Assembly: GCF_014649115.1 (NCBI RefSeq)
Contig: NZ_BMSK01000006.1
Span: 39,367-103,366, forward strand
Direction: 5' to 3'
DNA length: 64,000 nucleotides
Origin: Streptomyces eurythermus
GTDB taxonomy: Bacteria; Actinomycetota; Actinomycetes; Streptomycetales; Streptomycetaceae
Part shown: one piece after another, positions 8,647-16,742 of the stretch
Layout of the letters: every line of letters starts with the position of its first letter
Numbering within the stretch: position 1 is the stretch's first letter
Translations under genes and position numbers: made by a program
The notes under the pieces: model-generated
What the model was told of the DNA's origin: nothing
Seen by the model: the letters and a program-made list of their open reading frames with translations, nothing else
Database searches by the model: none

Positions 8647-9783
8647 TCACTCGGCCCGCTGCCCGTGGCCGGTGAAGAAGTCGACAAGGCTGTACGGGGC
8701 GTTGTCGTCCAGGAGCAGGTCGTGGATGCGGACAGCCATGGTGGCAGCGGTGGCGCTGCGGGGGAAGAGGGCCTCCTCGTACGAGGCGAGTGCCGCCTCG
8801 GTGTCGTGCGGGTGCGCGGCGAGGGCGTTGCCGAGTTCGGCGCCGTCGTACATGGCGAGGTTGGCTCCCTCGCCGGACGGGTGCATCAGGTGGGCGGCGT
8901 CGCCGAGCAGCGTGACGCCGGGCACCCGGTCCCAGCGGTGTCCGGTCGGCAGGGCGTGGAGGGGGCGCGGCACCGGCGGAGTCTCTCCGTCCGTGATCAG
9001 GGAGGTGAGTTCCGGGGCCCAGTCGTGGAACTCGGCGGCGATACGGGCGGTGACGCCCGCGGTGTCGCGGAAGTCGAGGGAGTCCAGCCACTCCCGCGGC
9101 TTGCGGAGCGTCACGTAGGTGTGCAGGACGCCGTCCGGCTCGCGGTGCGCGGAGATGCCCCTGCCGGGGGCGAGCGCGAAGAGCGAGCCGTCGCCCACGG
9201 CCCGGGCGGCGGCCGGATGGCGGGTGTCGCTGTCGTACAAGTAGGTCTCGAGCAGGCACGTTCCGACGTACTCGGGCGTGGCCTCGGACAGCAGTGGACG
9301 GACCCGCGACCATGCTCCGTCCGCGCCGACGAGCAGGCCGGCCGTCACGGTGGCCCCGTCCGCGAACGTCACCTCGTGCCGGCCGTCGCCGAGGGCCCGT
9401 ACCGACGTGACCTTGCGCCCCCACCGGACCGTACCGGCGGGCAGCGAGTCGAGCAGGATGCGCCGCAGCTCGCCGCGGGGCACCTCCGGGCGCTCGCCGG
9501 TACCGTCGTCCGGCTCGTCCAGCAGGACCTTCCCCTTCTTGTCGAGGACCCGGGAGGCTTCGGCGCCCTGGTGGATGACGCCGAGGAACTCCTCGTGCAG
9601 CCCGGCGGCCTTGAGGGCGAGCTGCCCGTTGTGGTCGTGGATGTCGAGCAGGCCGCCCTGGGTGCGGGCCGTCGGTGAGGACTCCGCCTCGTAGACCGTC
9701 GCCGGGATGCCGTGCACGTGGAGGACGCGGGCGAGCGTGAGTCCGCCGAGTCCCGCTCCGATGATCGTGACAGGAGTGGTCAT
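8647..9783 (-). CDS. FAD-dependent aromatic-type monooxygenase
   Basis: This is a 378-residue single-component flavoprotein hydroxylase of the TetX/PHBH class. The ADP-binding GAGLGGLTLARVL lies at residues 9-21, the GDG region is represented by LVGADGAWSRVR, and the second FAD motif is VTLLGDAAHLMHPSGEGANLAM. It would use NAD(P)H and O2 to hydroxylate a small molecule. The start is ATG 9783 with GGAGGG eight bases upstream. It is divergent from a TetR gene, and three palindromic operators lie between them. A role in drug or xenobiotic modification is possible. Confidence 0.88.
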   Translation of the reverse strand: MTTPVTIIGAGLGGLTLARVLHVHGIPATVYEAESSPTARTQGGLLDIHDHNGQLALKAAGLHEEFLGVIHQGAEASRVLDKKGKVLLDEPDDGTGERPEVPRGELRRILLDSLPAGTVRWGRKVTSVRALGDGRHEVTFADGATVTAGLLVGADGAWSRVRPLLSEATPEYVGTCLLETYLYDSDTRHPAAARAVGDGSLFALAPGRGISAHREPDGVLHTYVTLRKPREWLDSLDFRDTAGVTARIAAEFHDWAPELTSLITDGETPPVPRPLHALPTGHRWDRVPGVTLLGDAAHLMHPSGEGANLAMYDGAELGNALAAHPHDTEAALASYEEALFPRSATAATMAVRIHDLLLDDNAPYSLVDFFTGHGQRAE

Positions 9784-9868
9784 GGGTGTTTCCCTCCGGA
9801 TCGCGGACCGTCGGGCGGACGCCCGGCGGATCGGCGGAGCACCGCTCGAGCGATGCCCCACAGGCCGA

Positions 9869-9940
9869 CTGGAACGCTGTTCCAGAAGGCTCAGACTGGA
9901 ACGGCGTTCCATGCCTTGTCAAGCTGGAATGGTGTTCCAG
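9869..9940. promoter_or_regulatory. Three tandem palindromic operators, TGGAAC-N3-GTTCCA
   Basis: Three 17-base palindromes occur at 9869-9885 (CTGGAACGCTGTTCCAG), 9896-9912 (CTGGAACGGCGTTCCAT) and 9924-9940 (CTGGAATGGTGTTCCAG). They are spaced 27 and 28 bases apart. They fill the region between the divergent monooxygenase and TetR starts, the last ending 18 bases before the TetR ATG. They are very probably the binding sites of that TetR protein, repressing both genes. Confidence 0.9.
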
Positions 9941-9958
9941 TGCGCCTAGACTGAAGAC

Positions 9959-10660
9959 ATGGCAAGCAGGAAGAGTCGTCCGGAGCGACGGCAGGAACCA
10001 CTCTCCCGGAAGCGCATCGTCACCGCCGCGGTCGAACTCCTCGACACCGTCGGCGAGGGCGGTCTCACGTTCCGCGCACTGGCCGAGCGCCTCGCGACCG
10101 GCCCCGGAGCGATCTACTGGCACGTCACGGGCAAGACCGAACTCCTCCTCGCCGCCATAGACGCCGTCATCGCCCCCACCCTCGCCGGCGACGACACCGG
10201 CAAGACGCCGCAGGAGGCGATCCGCGCGCTCGCGCTCGGGGTGTTCGACGCGATCGACGCCCACCCGTGGGTCGGCGCCACGCTCGCCCGGCTTCCCCGC
10301 ACGCCGGGGAAGTCACCGATGCTGCGGGTCTTCGAGCGCATCGGGCGCCAGGTCCAGGCGTTGCGGGTGCCCGAAGCCGCCCAGTTCACCGCGGCGTCCG
10401 CGCTGTTGAGCTACATCCTCGGCGTGGCGGGCCAGAACGCCGCCAACACGCTGGCGGCCCGGGCGAACACGGACCGGGCCGCGTTCCTCGACGCCGTGGC
10501 GGCCGCGTGGCGGGAACTGGACCCCGACCAGTACCCGTTCACCCGCGACGTCGCCGGACAACTGCGCGAACACGACGACCGGGCGGAGTTCCTCGCGGGC
10601 ATCGACCTCATCCTCGCGGGCATCACCGCCGGCCGGGCCGACGGCCGGACACGGCCCTGA
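9959..10660 (+). CDS. TetR-family regulator with TetR_C domain
   Basis: This 233-residue regulator has the HTH at residues 15-65 (IVTAAVELLDTVGEGGLTFRALAERLATGPGAIYWHV). The C-terminal ligand domain is of the TetR-class type, which includes drug-responsive repressors. The ATG at 9959 follows the triple operator by 18 bases and has no strong ribosome site. By arrangement it should repress the divergent flavin monooxygenase and itself until a ligand binds. Confidence 0.9.
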   Translation: MASRKSRPERRQEPLSRKRIVTAAVELLDTVGEGGLTFRALAERLATGPGAIYWHVTGKTELLLAAIDAVIAPTLAGDDTGKTPQEAIRALALGVFDAIDAHPWVGATLARLPRTPGKSPMLRVFERIGRQVQALRVPEAAQFTAASALLSYILGVAGQNAANTLAARANTDRAAFLDAVAAAWRELDPDQYPFTRDVAGQLREHDDRAEFLAGIDLILAGITAGRADGRTRP

Positions 10661-10680
10661 GGCGGCCGTAAGGTGAGGGC

Positions 10681-11214
10681 ATGCCGGATGACGAGCACCA
10701 CGTGGGCGTGGAGGACGACGAGCACCGAGTGACCGTGGACGACGACGTCGAGTTCCCCGTTCCCGCCCCTGACGAGGCGTGGACGGTCGGTGCGGTCGTC
10801 CTCGACCGGGACGGCCGGGCCTTCGCCCAGAGACGCGGTCCCCACCGGCGGCTCTTCCCCGACTGCTGGGACATCGTCGGCGGGCACGTCGAGCCCGGCG
10901 AGTCGCTGCTGGACACCCTCGCCCGCGAGATCGAGGAGGAGACCGGCTGGTGCCTGCGCCGCGTCCGGCGCCTGCTCGGGATCACCACCTGGACCGGTGA
11001 CGACGGGGCCGGACCGCGGCACGAGGCCGACTACCTCGTCGAGGTCCACGGCGATCTCGCCCGCCCCGCCCTGGAGTGGCCGAAACACACCGCCTACCGC
11101 TGGGTCGGCCCCGACGACCTTCCCGTCCTCAAGGAGAACCGGGCCCCCGGCGAACACCTCATCCACGACCTGATCGCCAAGGCCCTGCGGGAGCACTCCT
11201 CCCCGGCCGGGTAA
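10681..11214 (+). CDS. Nudix hydrolase
   Basis: This 177-residue protein carries a complete Nudix box, GGHVEPGESLLDTLAREIEEETGW (in pattern G-x5-E-x7-REUxEExGU), near residue 62. It is preceded by the usual beta strands (WTVGAVVLDRDGRAFAQRR). It would hydrolyse a nucleoside diphosphate derivative; the substrate cannot be read from sequence. An acidic N-terminal extension of about 30 residues precedes the domain. The ATG follows the TetR stop by 20 bases, so it may be read from the same transcript. Confidence 0.88.
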   Translation: MPDDEHHVGVEDDEHRVTVDDDVEFPVPAPDEAWTVGAVVLDRDGRAFAQRRGPHRRLFPDCWDIVGGHVEPGESLLDTLAREIEEETGWCLRRVRRLLGITTWTGDDGAGPRHEADYLVEVHGDLARPALEWPKHTAYRWVGPDDLPVLKENRAPGEHLIHDLIAKALREHSSPAG

Positions 11215-11255
11215 TTCGGTCGCGCAGGGTGATCCGCCCCCGCAGACTGAGAAGC

Positions 11256-12071
11256 GTGGAGCGCTTGACGGAGATCGCGGACCGGCTGGCCGGTGTCGGC
11301 GGCGTCGTCGGGGTGTGCCTGGGCGGCAGCCGGGCGAGCGGCACCCATGGCCCCGACTCCGACTTCGACCTGGGCCTGTACTACCGGCCGCCGCTCGACA
11401 CCGCCGCCCTGCGCCTGCTCGCGGCCGAGCTGACCGGCGGGCCGGTGGAGGTGACCGAGCCGGGCGGCTGGGGGCCATGGGTGGACGGCGGCGCCTGGCT
11501 GACCATCGACGGCCACCGAGTCGACTGGATCTACCGGGACCTGGACCGGGTGCACCGCGTCTGGCGGCAGTGCCGCGCCGGGCGGTTCGAGATCGGCGCC
11601 CAGCCCGGCCACCCCCTGGGTGTGTACTCCCACTCCTACGCCGGTGAGGTGGCCCTCGGCCGCGTCCTCGCCGACCCCGGCGGTGAGCTGCGTGCCCTGC
11701 GGGAGCAGACGCGCCACTACCCCGAGCCACTGCGCGAGGCGCTCATCGGCAACGCCCGCTGGGAGGCACCGTTCATCCTGGCCGGCGCCCGCAAGGGGGC
11801 AGCCCGCGGTGACGCCTTCTTCGTCGCCGGCTGTCTCTTCCGCGCGGTCGGACTCCTCGTACACGCCCTCCACGCCCACGCCCGCCGCTGGGTCCTCAAC
11901 GAGAAGGGAGCGGTACGCGCCGCCGGACAACTCGCCATCGCCCCTGACCACTTCGCCGAGCGGGCACACAACCTGTTCTCCGCCCTCGGCACGACTGCGC
12001 GCACCCTCACCACCACACTCGACACCGCCGACCGCCTGACCGCCGAAACATGCGAGAGGCTCACGGAGTGA
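11256..12071 (+). CDS. Nucleotidyltransferase-fold protein
   Basis: This 271-residue protein has the pol-beta-type nucleotidyltransferase motif GGSRASGTHGPDSDFDLGLYY (GS-x9-DxD) about 23 residues from the start, followed by a long helical domain rich in His and Arg. Related Streptomyces proteins are annotated as aminoglycoside-type or generic nucleotidyltransferases; no substrate can be assigned. The start is uncertain between GTG 11256 and GTG 11229; I prefer 11256 because it sits just before the conserved domain. It ends on a hairpin shared with the convergent BTAD gene. Confidence 0.8.
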   Translation: MERLTEIADRLAGVGGVVGVCLGGSRASGTHGPDSDFDLGLYYRPPLDTAALRLLAAELTGGPVEVTEPGGWGPWVDGGAWLTIDGHRVDWIYRDLDRVHRVWRQCRAGRFEIGAQPGHPLGVYSHSYAGEVALGRVLADPGGELRALREQTRHYPEPLREALIGNARWEAPFILAGARKGAARGDAFFVAGCLFRAVGLLVHALHAHARRWVLNEKGAVRAAGQLAIAPDHFAERAHNLFSALGTTARTLTTTLDTADRLTAETCERLTE

Positions 12072-12129
12072 CCGGGGCTGCCCATGGCGCGGAGATCGGG
12101 TGCGTGGGCGTCGTGGGTCAGCCCCGGTC
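12070..12129. terminator. Convergent-gene hairpin
   Basis: GACCGGGGCTG (12070-12080) pairs perfectly with CAGCCCCGGTC (12119-12129). The 11-bp stem overlaps the stop codons of both converging genes and has a 38-base loop. It would read as a transcript-end structure on either strand. Confidence 0.55.
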
Positions 12130-14055
12130 GGCGCATGCCTCCGCCTCTGTCAGGTAGCGCGCCACCGGGCCCAGCGTCAGCATTCCGCTCCCGCCGCCCG
12201 CGTGTTCGGCGCGGGCGGGGCGCAGGGCCGTCGCGGCGCGGGCGGCGATCAAGGGCTCGCCGAGGCGGGCGGCGGCGTGAGCGGTCAGGCACCACAGTGC
12301 CTCCTGCATGTGATCGAAAGGTGGTTCGGGCGCCGCGGACAGGGCGGCACGGGCCTCCTCGACCCGGTCCCGGGCGAGCAGTACCAAGGGCTGCGCCCAG
12401 GGACGGTACGGACCCCAGTCGAGGGCGGGATCGGTGGGCGCGGGACGGCCGTGCAGCAGGCGCAGGCCCAGGAGGGCGAGGGCGAACAGGCCCCGGTGCA
12501 GCCCCGGCATGCTCGCCGTCCCGGCGAGGGCGTCCTCCGCGGCGCGGTACCGCGCCGCGGCCGTGGCGGCGGTCGGCCCACCGGGTTCCGCGCTGCGGGC
12601 GGCCGTGGCCCGGGCCCGGAACCAGCCGGTCAGGACGGGGACCAGAGAGGCCTCGGTGCTGACGGCGAGCCGCTCGGCGGCCCGGGCGTGTGCGGTCGCG
12701 GCATCGAGGTCGCCCATGGCGGAGGCGGACTGCAGGCGGATGAGCAGGCCCAGCACGGCGAAGTTCGGCAGCTCGTGCCGGGTGGCCAGGCCCAGGATCT
12801 CGGCGCCGGTCGCATCCCGCGCCGCCGCGAGCCCGGGGCGGGTGAAGGACTGGAGGAACACACCGTTGAGGGCGAACACCAGCAGCGCGGGATCGCCCAG
12901 TTCCCGGGCCAGCGCCTCGGCCTCGCGCGCCGCCCGCCCGGCGCGCTCCCGTTCGGTGCCGGACAGATCGGCGCTGCGGCTCTCGACCGCGACGGTGGCC
13001 AGCAGGCGGGCGCGCAGTTCGGCGGGGCCGTCGGCGCCGAGCGCGGTGAGCGTACGCTCGGCCGCCGCGACGACGGCACGGGACTGCTCGGGGTCGTCCG
13101 CCCGGCTCCACAGGGCGGGCACGTCGTAGGCGCCGATGACCCGGGCGGTCAGGGCGATGTCTCCGGTGCGCTCCGCCGCCTGGACTGCGGCGAGGCGGTC
13201 GCGCCGCGAGTGGACGAGGGCGTCGCCGCCCGCCAGGGCCAGGGTGCGCGCCAGTTCCACGGTGGTGCGCGGCCCGAGCCGTACCCCGGCGGTCCACACG
13301 GTACGCGCGGGCTGGAGCGTCGTGGCTCCCTGGAGGATGTCCGCCTCCAGGCGCTGGAGGTCGGCACCGGGGTCCAGCCCGAGCTGCTCCACGAGCATCG
13401 TGCGGGCCCGGCGGAGGGTGGCCAGCGCGTCCGCCTGACGGCCCGCCCGGTGCAGCGCGCGGGCCAGCAGTCCCCAGGCCGGCTCGCGCCAGGGGTGTTC
13501 GGTGACGTGCGCGCCCAGTTCGGCGACGAGCTCGGCCCCCGAACCGGAGTCGAGGAGGAGGCGGGCGCGCAGTTCCAGCCCCTCCAGCCGCAGCTCCTCC
13601 AGCCGGGCCCGCTCGCGCCGCGCCCACAGGGAGCCGGTCACGTCGGCGTAGGCCGGGCCGCGCCAGGCCGCGAGGGCCGCGTCGAGGTCGGCCAGCGCAT
13701 CGGGGGTCCGCCGGGCGCGGGCCAGGGCGTCCTCGAACCGGTGGGCGTCCACCTGGGCGCGCGGCAGGCGCAGCGCGTAGCCGGGGCCCTCCGTGACGAG
13801 TACGCGCGGCGGGGTGCGGGGCGGCCGGTCGGGCTCGATGGCCCGGCGCAGCGCGGCGACGAACGTACGCAGCGCACCCACGGCGCGCACCGGTGGCTCG
13901 GCCCACAGGTCGTCCACGAGGGTGTCGGTGGAGACCATCCGTCCCCCGGCGGCGACGAGCCGGGCGAGCACCTCGCGATGGCGGGGTCCGCCCAGGTCAA
14001 CCGGGGTGCCGTCATCGCGGAGGGCCCGCACGGCACCGAGCACGTCGATTCGCAT
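12118..14055 (-). CDS. AfsR/SARP-type BTAD transcriptional regulator
   Basis: This 645-residue regulator has an OmpR-like winged-helix DNA-binding domain (residues 1-90, MRIDVLGAVRAL and GALRTFVAALRRAIEP), then a BTAD domain (about 95-240, with VDAHRFEDALARAR and EPAWGLLARALHRAGRQADALATLRRAR). A long TPR-like helical region runs to the end. No NB-ARC/P-loop is present, unlike AfsR. The start is ATG 14055, nine bases after GGAGG. It is divergent from the alpha/beta hydrolase gene, whose promoter carries a fitting direct repeat. It probably activates that gene. Confidence 0.88.
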   Translation of the reverse strand: MRIDVLGAVRALRDDGTPVDLGGPRHREVLARLVAAGGRMVSTDTLVDDLWAEPPVRAVGALRTFVAALRRAIEPDRPPRTPPRVLVTEGPGYALRLPRAQVDAHRFEDALARARRTPDALADLDAALAAWRGPAYADVTGSLWARRERARLEELRLEGLELRARLLLDSGSGAELVAELGAHVTEHPWREPAWGLLARALHRAGRQADALATLRRARTMLVEQLGLDPGADLQRLEADILQGATTLQPARTVWTAGVRLGPRTTVELARTLALAGGDALVHSRRDRLAAVQAAERTGDIALTARVIGAYDVPALWSRADDPEQSRAVVAAAERTLTALGADGPAELRARLLATVAVESRSADLSGTERERAGRAAREAEALARELGDPALLVFALNGVFLQSFTRPGLAAARDATGAEILGLATRHELPNFAVLGLLIRLQSASAMGDLDAATAHARAAERLAVSTEASLVPVLTGWFRARATAARSAEPGGPTAATAAARYRAAEDALAGTASMPGLHRGLFALALLGLRLLHGRPAPTDPALDWGPYRPWAQPLVLLARDRVEEARAALSAAPEPPFDHMQEALWCLTAHAAARLGEPLIAARAATALRPARAEHAGGGSGMLTLGPVARYLTEAEACADRG

Positions 14056-14098
14056 GCCCTCCATCCTCCGTGCCGCGGGCCGGCGGTGTCGAAGCGTA

Positions 14099-14116
14099 CT
14101 GATCGGCTGCTGATCG
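14099..14116 (+). promoter_or_regulatory. SARP-like direct repeat, CTGATCG twice with 11-bp period
   Basis: CTGATCG occurs at 14099-14105 and 14110-14116, exactly one helical turn apart, between the BTAD regulator and the hydrolase gene (start 14170). SARP-family regulators bind heptamer direct repeats with this 11-bp period near the -35 region, so this is the likely activator site. Confidence 0.6.
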
Positions 14117-14169
14117 CCCTCGCCCACGCTGGTCCGGTCAGTCCCCCGACCTCGAGCAAAGGGCCTTTC

Positions 14170-15048
14170 ATGACGCTCACGATTCCCGGTTTCGACCACG
14201 TCCGCCTGCCCGGCACGGACGGAGTGGAGCTGGCCGCCGCCGTCGGCGGCAGCGGCAGCCCGGTCGTGCTGCTGCACGGCTTTCCCCAGACCCACCTGAT
14301 GTGGCGGCACGTCGCCGAGCGGCTCGCCGGCGAGCACACGGTGATCTGTCCCGACCTGCGCGGCTACGGCGCCAGCGACAAGCCGGCCGCCACCGGCCCC
14401 GAGGTGTACTCCAAGCGCACCATGGCCGCGGACGTCGTCGCCCTGGCGGCGGCGCTCGGCCACGAGCGCTTCGCCCTGGCCGGCCACGACCGGGGTGCCC
14501 TGGTCGCCTTCCGGGCGGGGCTGGACCACCCCGAGACCCTCACCCACCTGGGCATCCTGGATGTGGTGCCGACGCTGGACATGTGGGACGTGCTGCACGG
14601 CGTACGGGCGGCGGTCGGCTACCACCTGTTCCTCATGGCGCAGCCGCCGGGGCTGCCGGAGACGATGATCGCCAACAGCGCGGACGCCTACTTCGGCTCC
14701 TTCCTCGACGCCTGGGCCGCCGACCCGGCCGCCCTGCCGGAACCGGTCCGGGCCGAGTACCTGCGGGCGAGCGCCGCGGCCGTGCCGTCGATCGTCGCGG
14801 ACTACCGGGCCTCGGCGGGCATCGACGTCACACACGACCAGGCGGACCGGGACGCAGGCTCCCAGCTGGCCATGCCCGTGACGGTCGTCCAGCAGGACTG
14901 GGGCACGCAACTGGGCTACGACGCCGCCGCCGTCTGGCGCGCGTGGGCGCCGGACCTGGACCACCGGCTGACCGGCGCGGGGCACTTCATGGCGGAGGAG
15001 GCGCCCGACGAGATCGCGGGCGCGATCCGCGACCTGCTGCTGCGCTGA
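14170..15048 (+). CDS. Alpha/beta hydrolase, haloacetate-dehalogenase/epoxide-hydrolase type
   Basis: This 292-residue hydrolase has the oxyanion motif LHGFPQTHLMWR, DLRGYGASDKP, the nucleophile elbow GHDRGA with Asp as nucleophile, and the catalytic His in TGAGHFMAEEAPDE. An Asp nucleophile points to ester-intermediate enzymes such as haloacetate dehalogenases or epoxide hydrolases. In fluoroacetate dehalogenase, as I recall it, a second Arg and a His-Trp pair bind carboxylate and halide. Here those positions read Leu and Leu (HDRGAL, YHLFL), so dehalogenation is doubtful. AAAGGG precedes the ATG. Control by the divergent BTAD regulator is likely. Confidence 0.85.
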   Translation: MTLTIPGFDHVRLPGTDGVELAAAVGGSGSPVVLLHGFPQTHLMWRHVAERLAGEHTVICPDLRGYGASDKPAATGPEVYSKRTMAADVVALAAALGHERFALAGHDRGALVAFRAGLDHPETLTHLGILDVVPTLDMWDVLHGVRAAVGYHLFLMAQPPGLPETMIANSADAYFGSFLDAWAADPAALPEPVRAEYLRASAAAVPSIVADYRASAGIDVTHDQADRDAGSQLAMPVTVVQQDWGTQLGYDAAAVWRAWAPDLDHRLTGAGHFMAEEAPDEIAGAIRDLLLR

Positions 15049-15287
15049 GCCGGCCGGCACCCGGGCCACGGGCGGCGGCGGGGGAGCCTCGCGCCGGTCC
15101 ACCGCCGCCTCTCACCCGCGGGCAGGCCGGGGCGAGCCGGCCGGGGGAGGGGAAGCGGGGGCACCCGGCACCCGTACCGAGCAGCGGGCCGTCCAGATGA
15201 CGGTACGGACCGGGCCGGCGTGATCGGCCGGGGCGGCGAGGACGGCCGGCGCCCCTCGGGGAGCCGGCCGCCCTCACCCGGCGCCGT

Positions 15288-16091
15288 TCAGGCCATTTCG
15301 ATGTAGCGGTGGACCCGGTCGAAGCGCCGGGCCGCCAGGTCCCCGCGCCGGATCACCCAGTGGGCCACGCCGGAGTCCAGTTCCGTGACGTCGTCGCCGA
15401 ACCTCCAGGTGGCCAGGAGAGCCCAGTCGCCGGCGCCCTCTCCGTCGGCCGGGGGGTCCGCCTCCCCGGGATCGCGCGCGTAGTGGACGGGGTCGTTCTG
15501 GGGCGACACCGGATGACCGCCGATCTGCAAGGACCAGCGAGGCCGGTGGCCGCCGACGTGTGCCCAGGCGTCGCTCAGTTCGTCGGCGAGTTCGAACTGC
15601 TCGTCGTCGGCGAGGTCGCCCCATCTGTCGACGGCGAAGCTCTCCGGCATCTGATCGCTCAACTGATGCCAGGCCGTACGGAGTTCACACGCCCGGTACG
15701 GCTTGCGCCAGCTGTGTTCGAGGGGACTCGGGGCCGTCGGGGTCCCGGCGGGTACGTACATCACCGCGCCGGGCGCCTGCCCCTCGATGCTCACCTCGCT
15801 GTCGGCGAAGAAGAGCAGGTGGCCGTCGGCGGGGAGGGGAAGGCCGGCGGCGCCCGGCGGGAGGGCCGCGAGGTCGACGGAGGCCACGAAGGGATCGGAC
15901 GGCTTCGGCGCACCGTGCGGCAGCAGGGGGTCGCCGCCGGCCCGGGCCCCGAGGGGACCGTCACCGCCCTCGGCCATGTACACCGCCGGCAGGGCGGTAC
16001 GTATCCACTCCTCCACCTCCTGCGGCGGCAGTCCCCGGGCTGCCGCCTCGGCCCGGAAGCGGTTCGGTCTGTCCACGGTCTCGTCGGTCAC
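15288..16091 (-). CDS. DUF1963 (YwqG-like) protein
   Basis: This 267-residue cytoplasmic protein has the DUF1963 pattern: GGDPLLPHGAPKP, FVASVDLAALP, GHLLFFADSEV, the WSLQIGGHPVSPQND segment and a C-terminal WALLATWRFGDDVTELD. The family binds no known ligand to my knowledge and is widespread in bacteria. Translation begins at GTG 16091 without a strong ribosome site. It is a single gene, divergent from the small membrane protein at 16218. Confidence 0.8.
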   Translation of the reverse strand: MTDETVDRPNRFRAEAAARGLPPQEVEEWIRTALPAVYMAEGGDGPLGARAGGDPLLPHGAPKPSDPFVASVDLAALPPGAAGLPLPADGHLLFFADSEVSIEGQAPGAVMYVPAGTPTAPSPLEHSWRKPYRACELRTAWHQLSDQMPESFAVDRWGDLADDEQFELADELSDAWAHVGGHRPRWSLQIGGHPVSPQNDPVHYARDPGEADPPADGEGAGDWALLATWRFGDDVTELDSGVAHWVIRRGDLAARRFDRVHRYIEMA

Positions 16092-16217
16092 GGGGTCACC
16101 CTAACGGGCTCGTGGGCGAGCTGTGGCAGCCCCCAATTCGCGTGTGGTGAAAGGTGACTTCGTGGTGCGGGTAGCCTCGATCCCGGTCAACATTCTCGCG
16201 GTCTGGAGGAAGTACCC

Positions 16218-16418
16218 ATGACGAAGGGTCCGTTCGTCGCCATGTCCGTCGCCACCGCGGCGCTCGGCACCGCGCTCGGCTCCCTCGCGCTGGAACTGCG
16301 CGCACAGGGTCACGAGCAGTACGTTGAATCCGTCAGCACCTTCAGCGTCCTGATGTACATCACCGCGGCTCTCGTGGTGATGACCTGGGTGCGGGACGGC
16401 CGGCCGCACTCGAACTGA
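16218..16418 (+). CDS. Small two-helix membrane protein
   Basis: This is a 66-residue protein starting at ATG 16218, with GGAGGA seven bases upstream. Two hydrophobic segments (about residues 8-27 and 41-57) flank a polar stretch containing ELRAQGHEQYVES. The short tail RDGRPHSN is basic. I do not recognise a named family. A large hairpin follows the stop, so it appears to be its own transcription unit. Confidence 0.75.
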   Translation: MTKGPFVAMSVATAALGTALGSLALELRAQGHEQYVESVSTFSVLMYITAALVVMTWVRDGRPHSN

Positions 16419-16433
16419 GCCGGACCGCCCACC

Positions 16434-16491
16434 GCGCACCGGACACCTGCCCTTTCCCGGCTCGGCCGGGCAGGGCAGGCGTACGGTGCGC
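16434..16491 (+). terminator. Three-tiered hairpin after the small membrane protein gene
   Basis: Nested stems GCGCACCG/CGGTGCGC (16434-16441 with 16484-16491), CTGCCCT/AGGGCAG (16447-16453 with 16472-16478) and CCCGG/CCGGG form one long imperfect hairpin 16 bases after the stop. No U-tract follows, as is usual in Streptomyces. Confidence 0.55.
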
Positions 16492-16532
16492 ACCGCGTAT
16501 TGCGGGTCCCGATCCTCCCTCCTGTACAGGCG

Positions 16533-16574
16533 TTGACACGGCGTCACACCGCTCCCATCATGGGAGCGCTCCCA
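16533..16574 (+). promoter_or_regulatory. Promoter with CebR-type operator (TGGGAGCGCTCCCA)
   Basis: The perfect 14-bp palindrome TGGGAGCGCTCCCA lies at 16561-16574. This is the known binding site of CebR, the LacI-family cello-oligosaccharide repressor of Streptomyces. A second, overlapping palindrome CGCTCCCATCATGGGAGCG covers 16550-16568. A TTGACA -35 box at 16533-16538 puts the -10 at about 16556-16561, inside the operator. Expression of the downstream glycosidase is thus probably induced by cello-oligosaccharides. Confidence 0.9.
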
Positions 16575-16742
16575 TAGATGGGATCCGGCCGCCCCGTACC
16601 GCCCCGCACGCGCACCATCGCTCCGCCCGCTCCGTTTCCCCTGTCACCGGCGCGGAACGTCCTGCTGCCGCGCCGGCACTTCGCCTGTCCGGCGGTCCTG
16701 TCCGGCATCCGCCGTGCCGCCGGACCCATGAGGGAGGACCCC

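Noticed and set aside
12100..15048. Very long open frames (for example 982-994 codons on both strands over 12,100-15,100)
   Set aside because: They are extensions or shadows of the BTAD and hydrolase genes; only the parts with proper starts and family motifs are real.
14170..15048. Fluoroacetate dehalogenase
   Set aside because: The overall pattern fits, but the second substrate Arg and the halide-binding Trp appear replaced by Leu, so only a general hydrolase call is justified.
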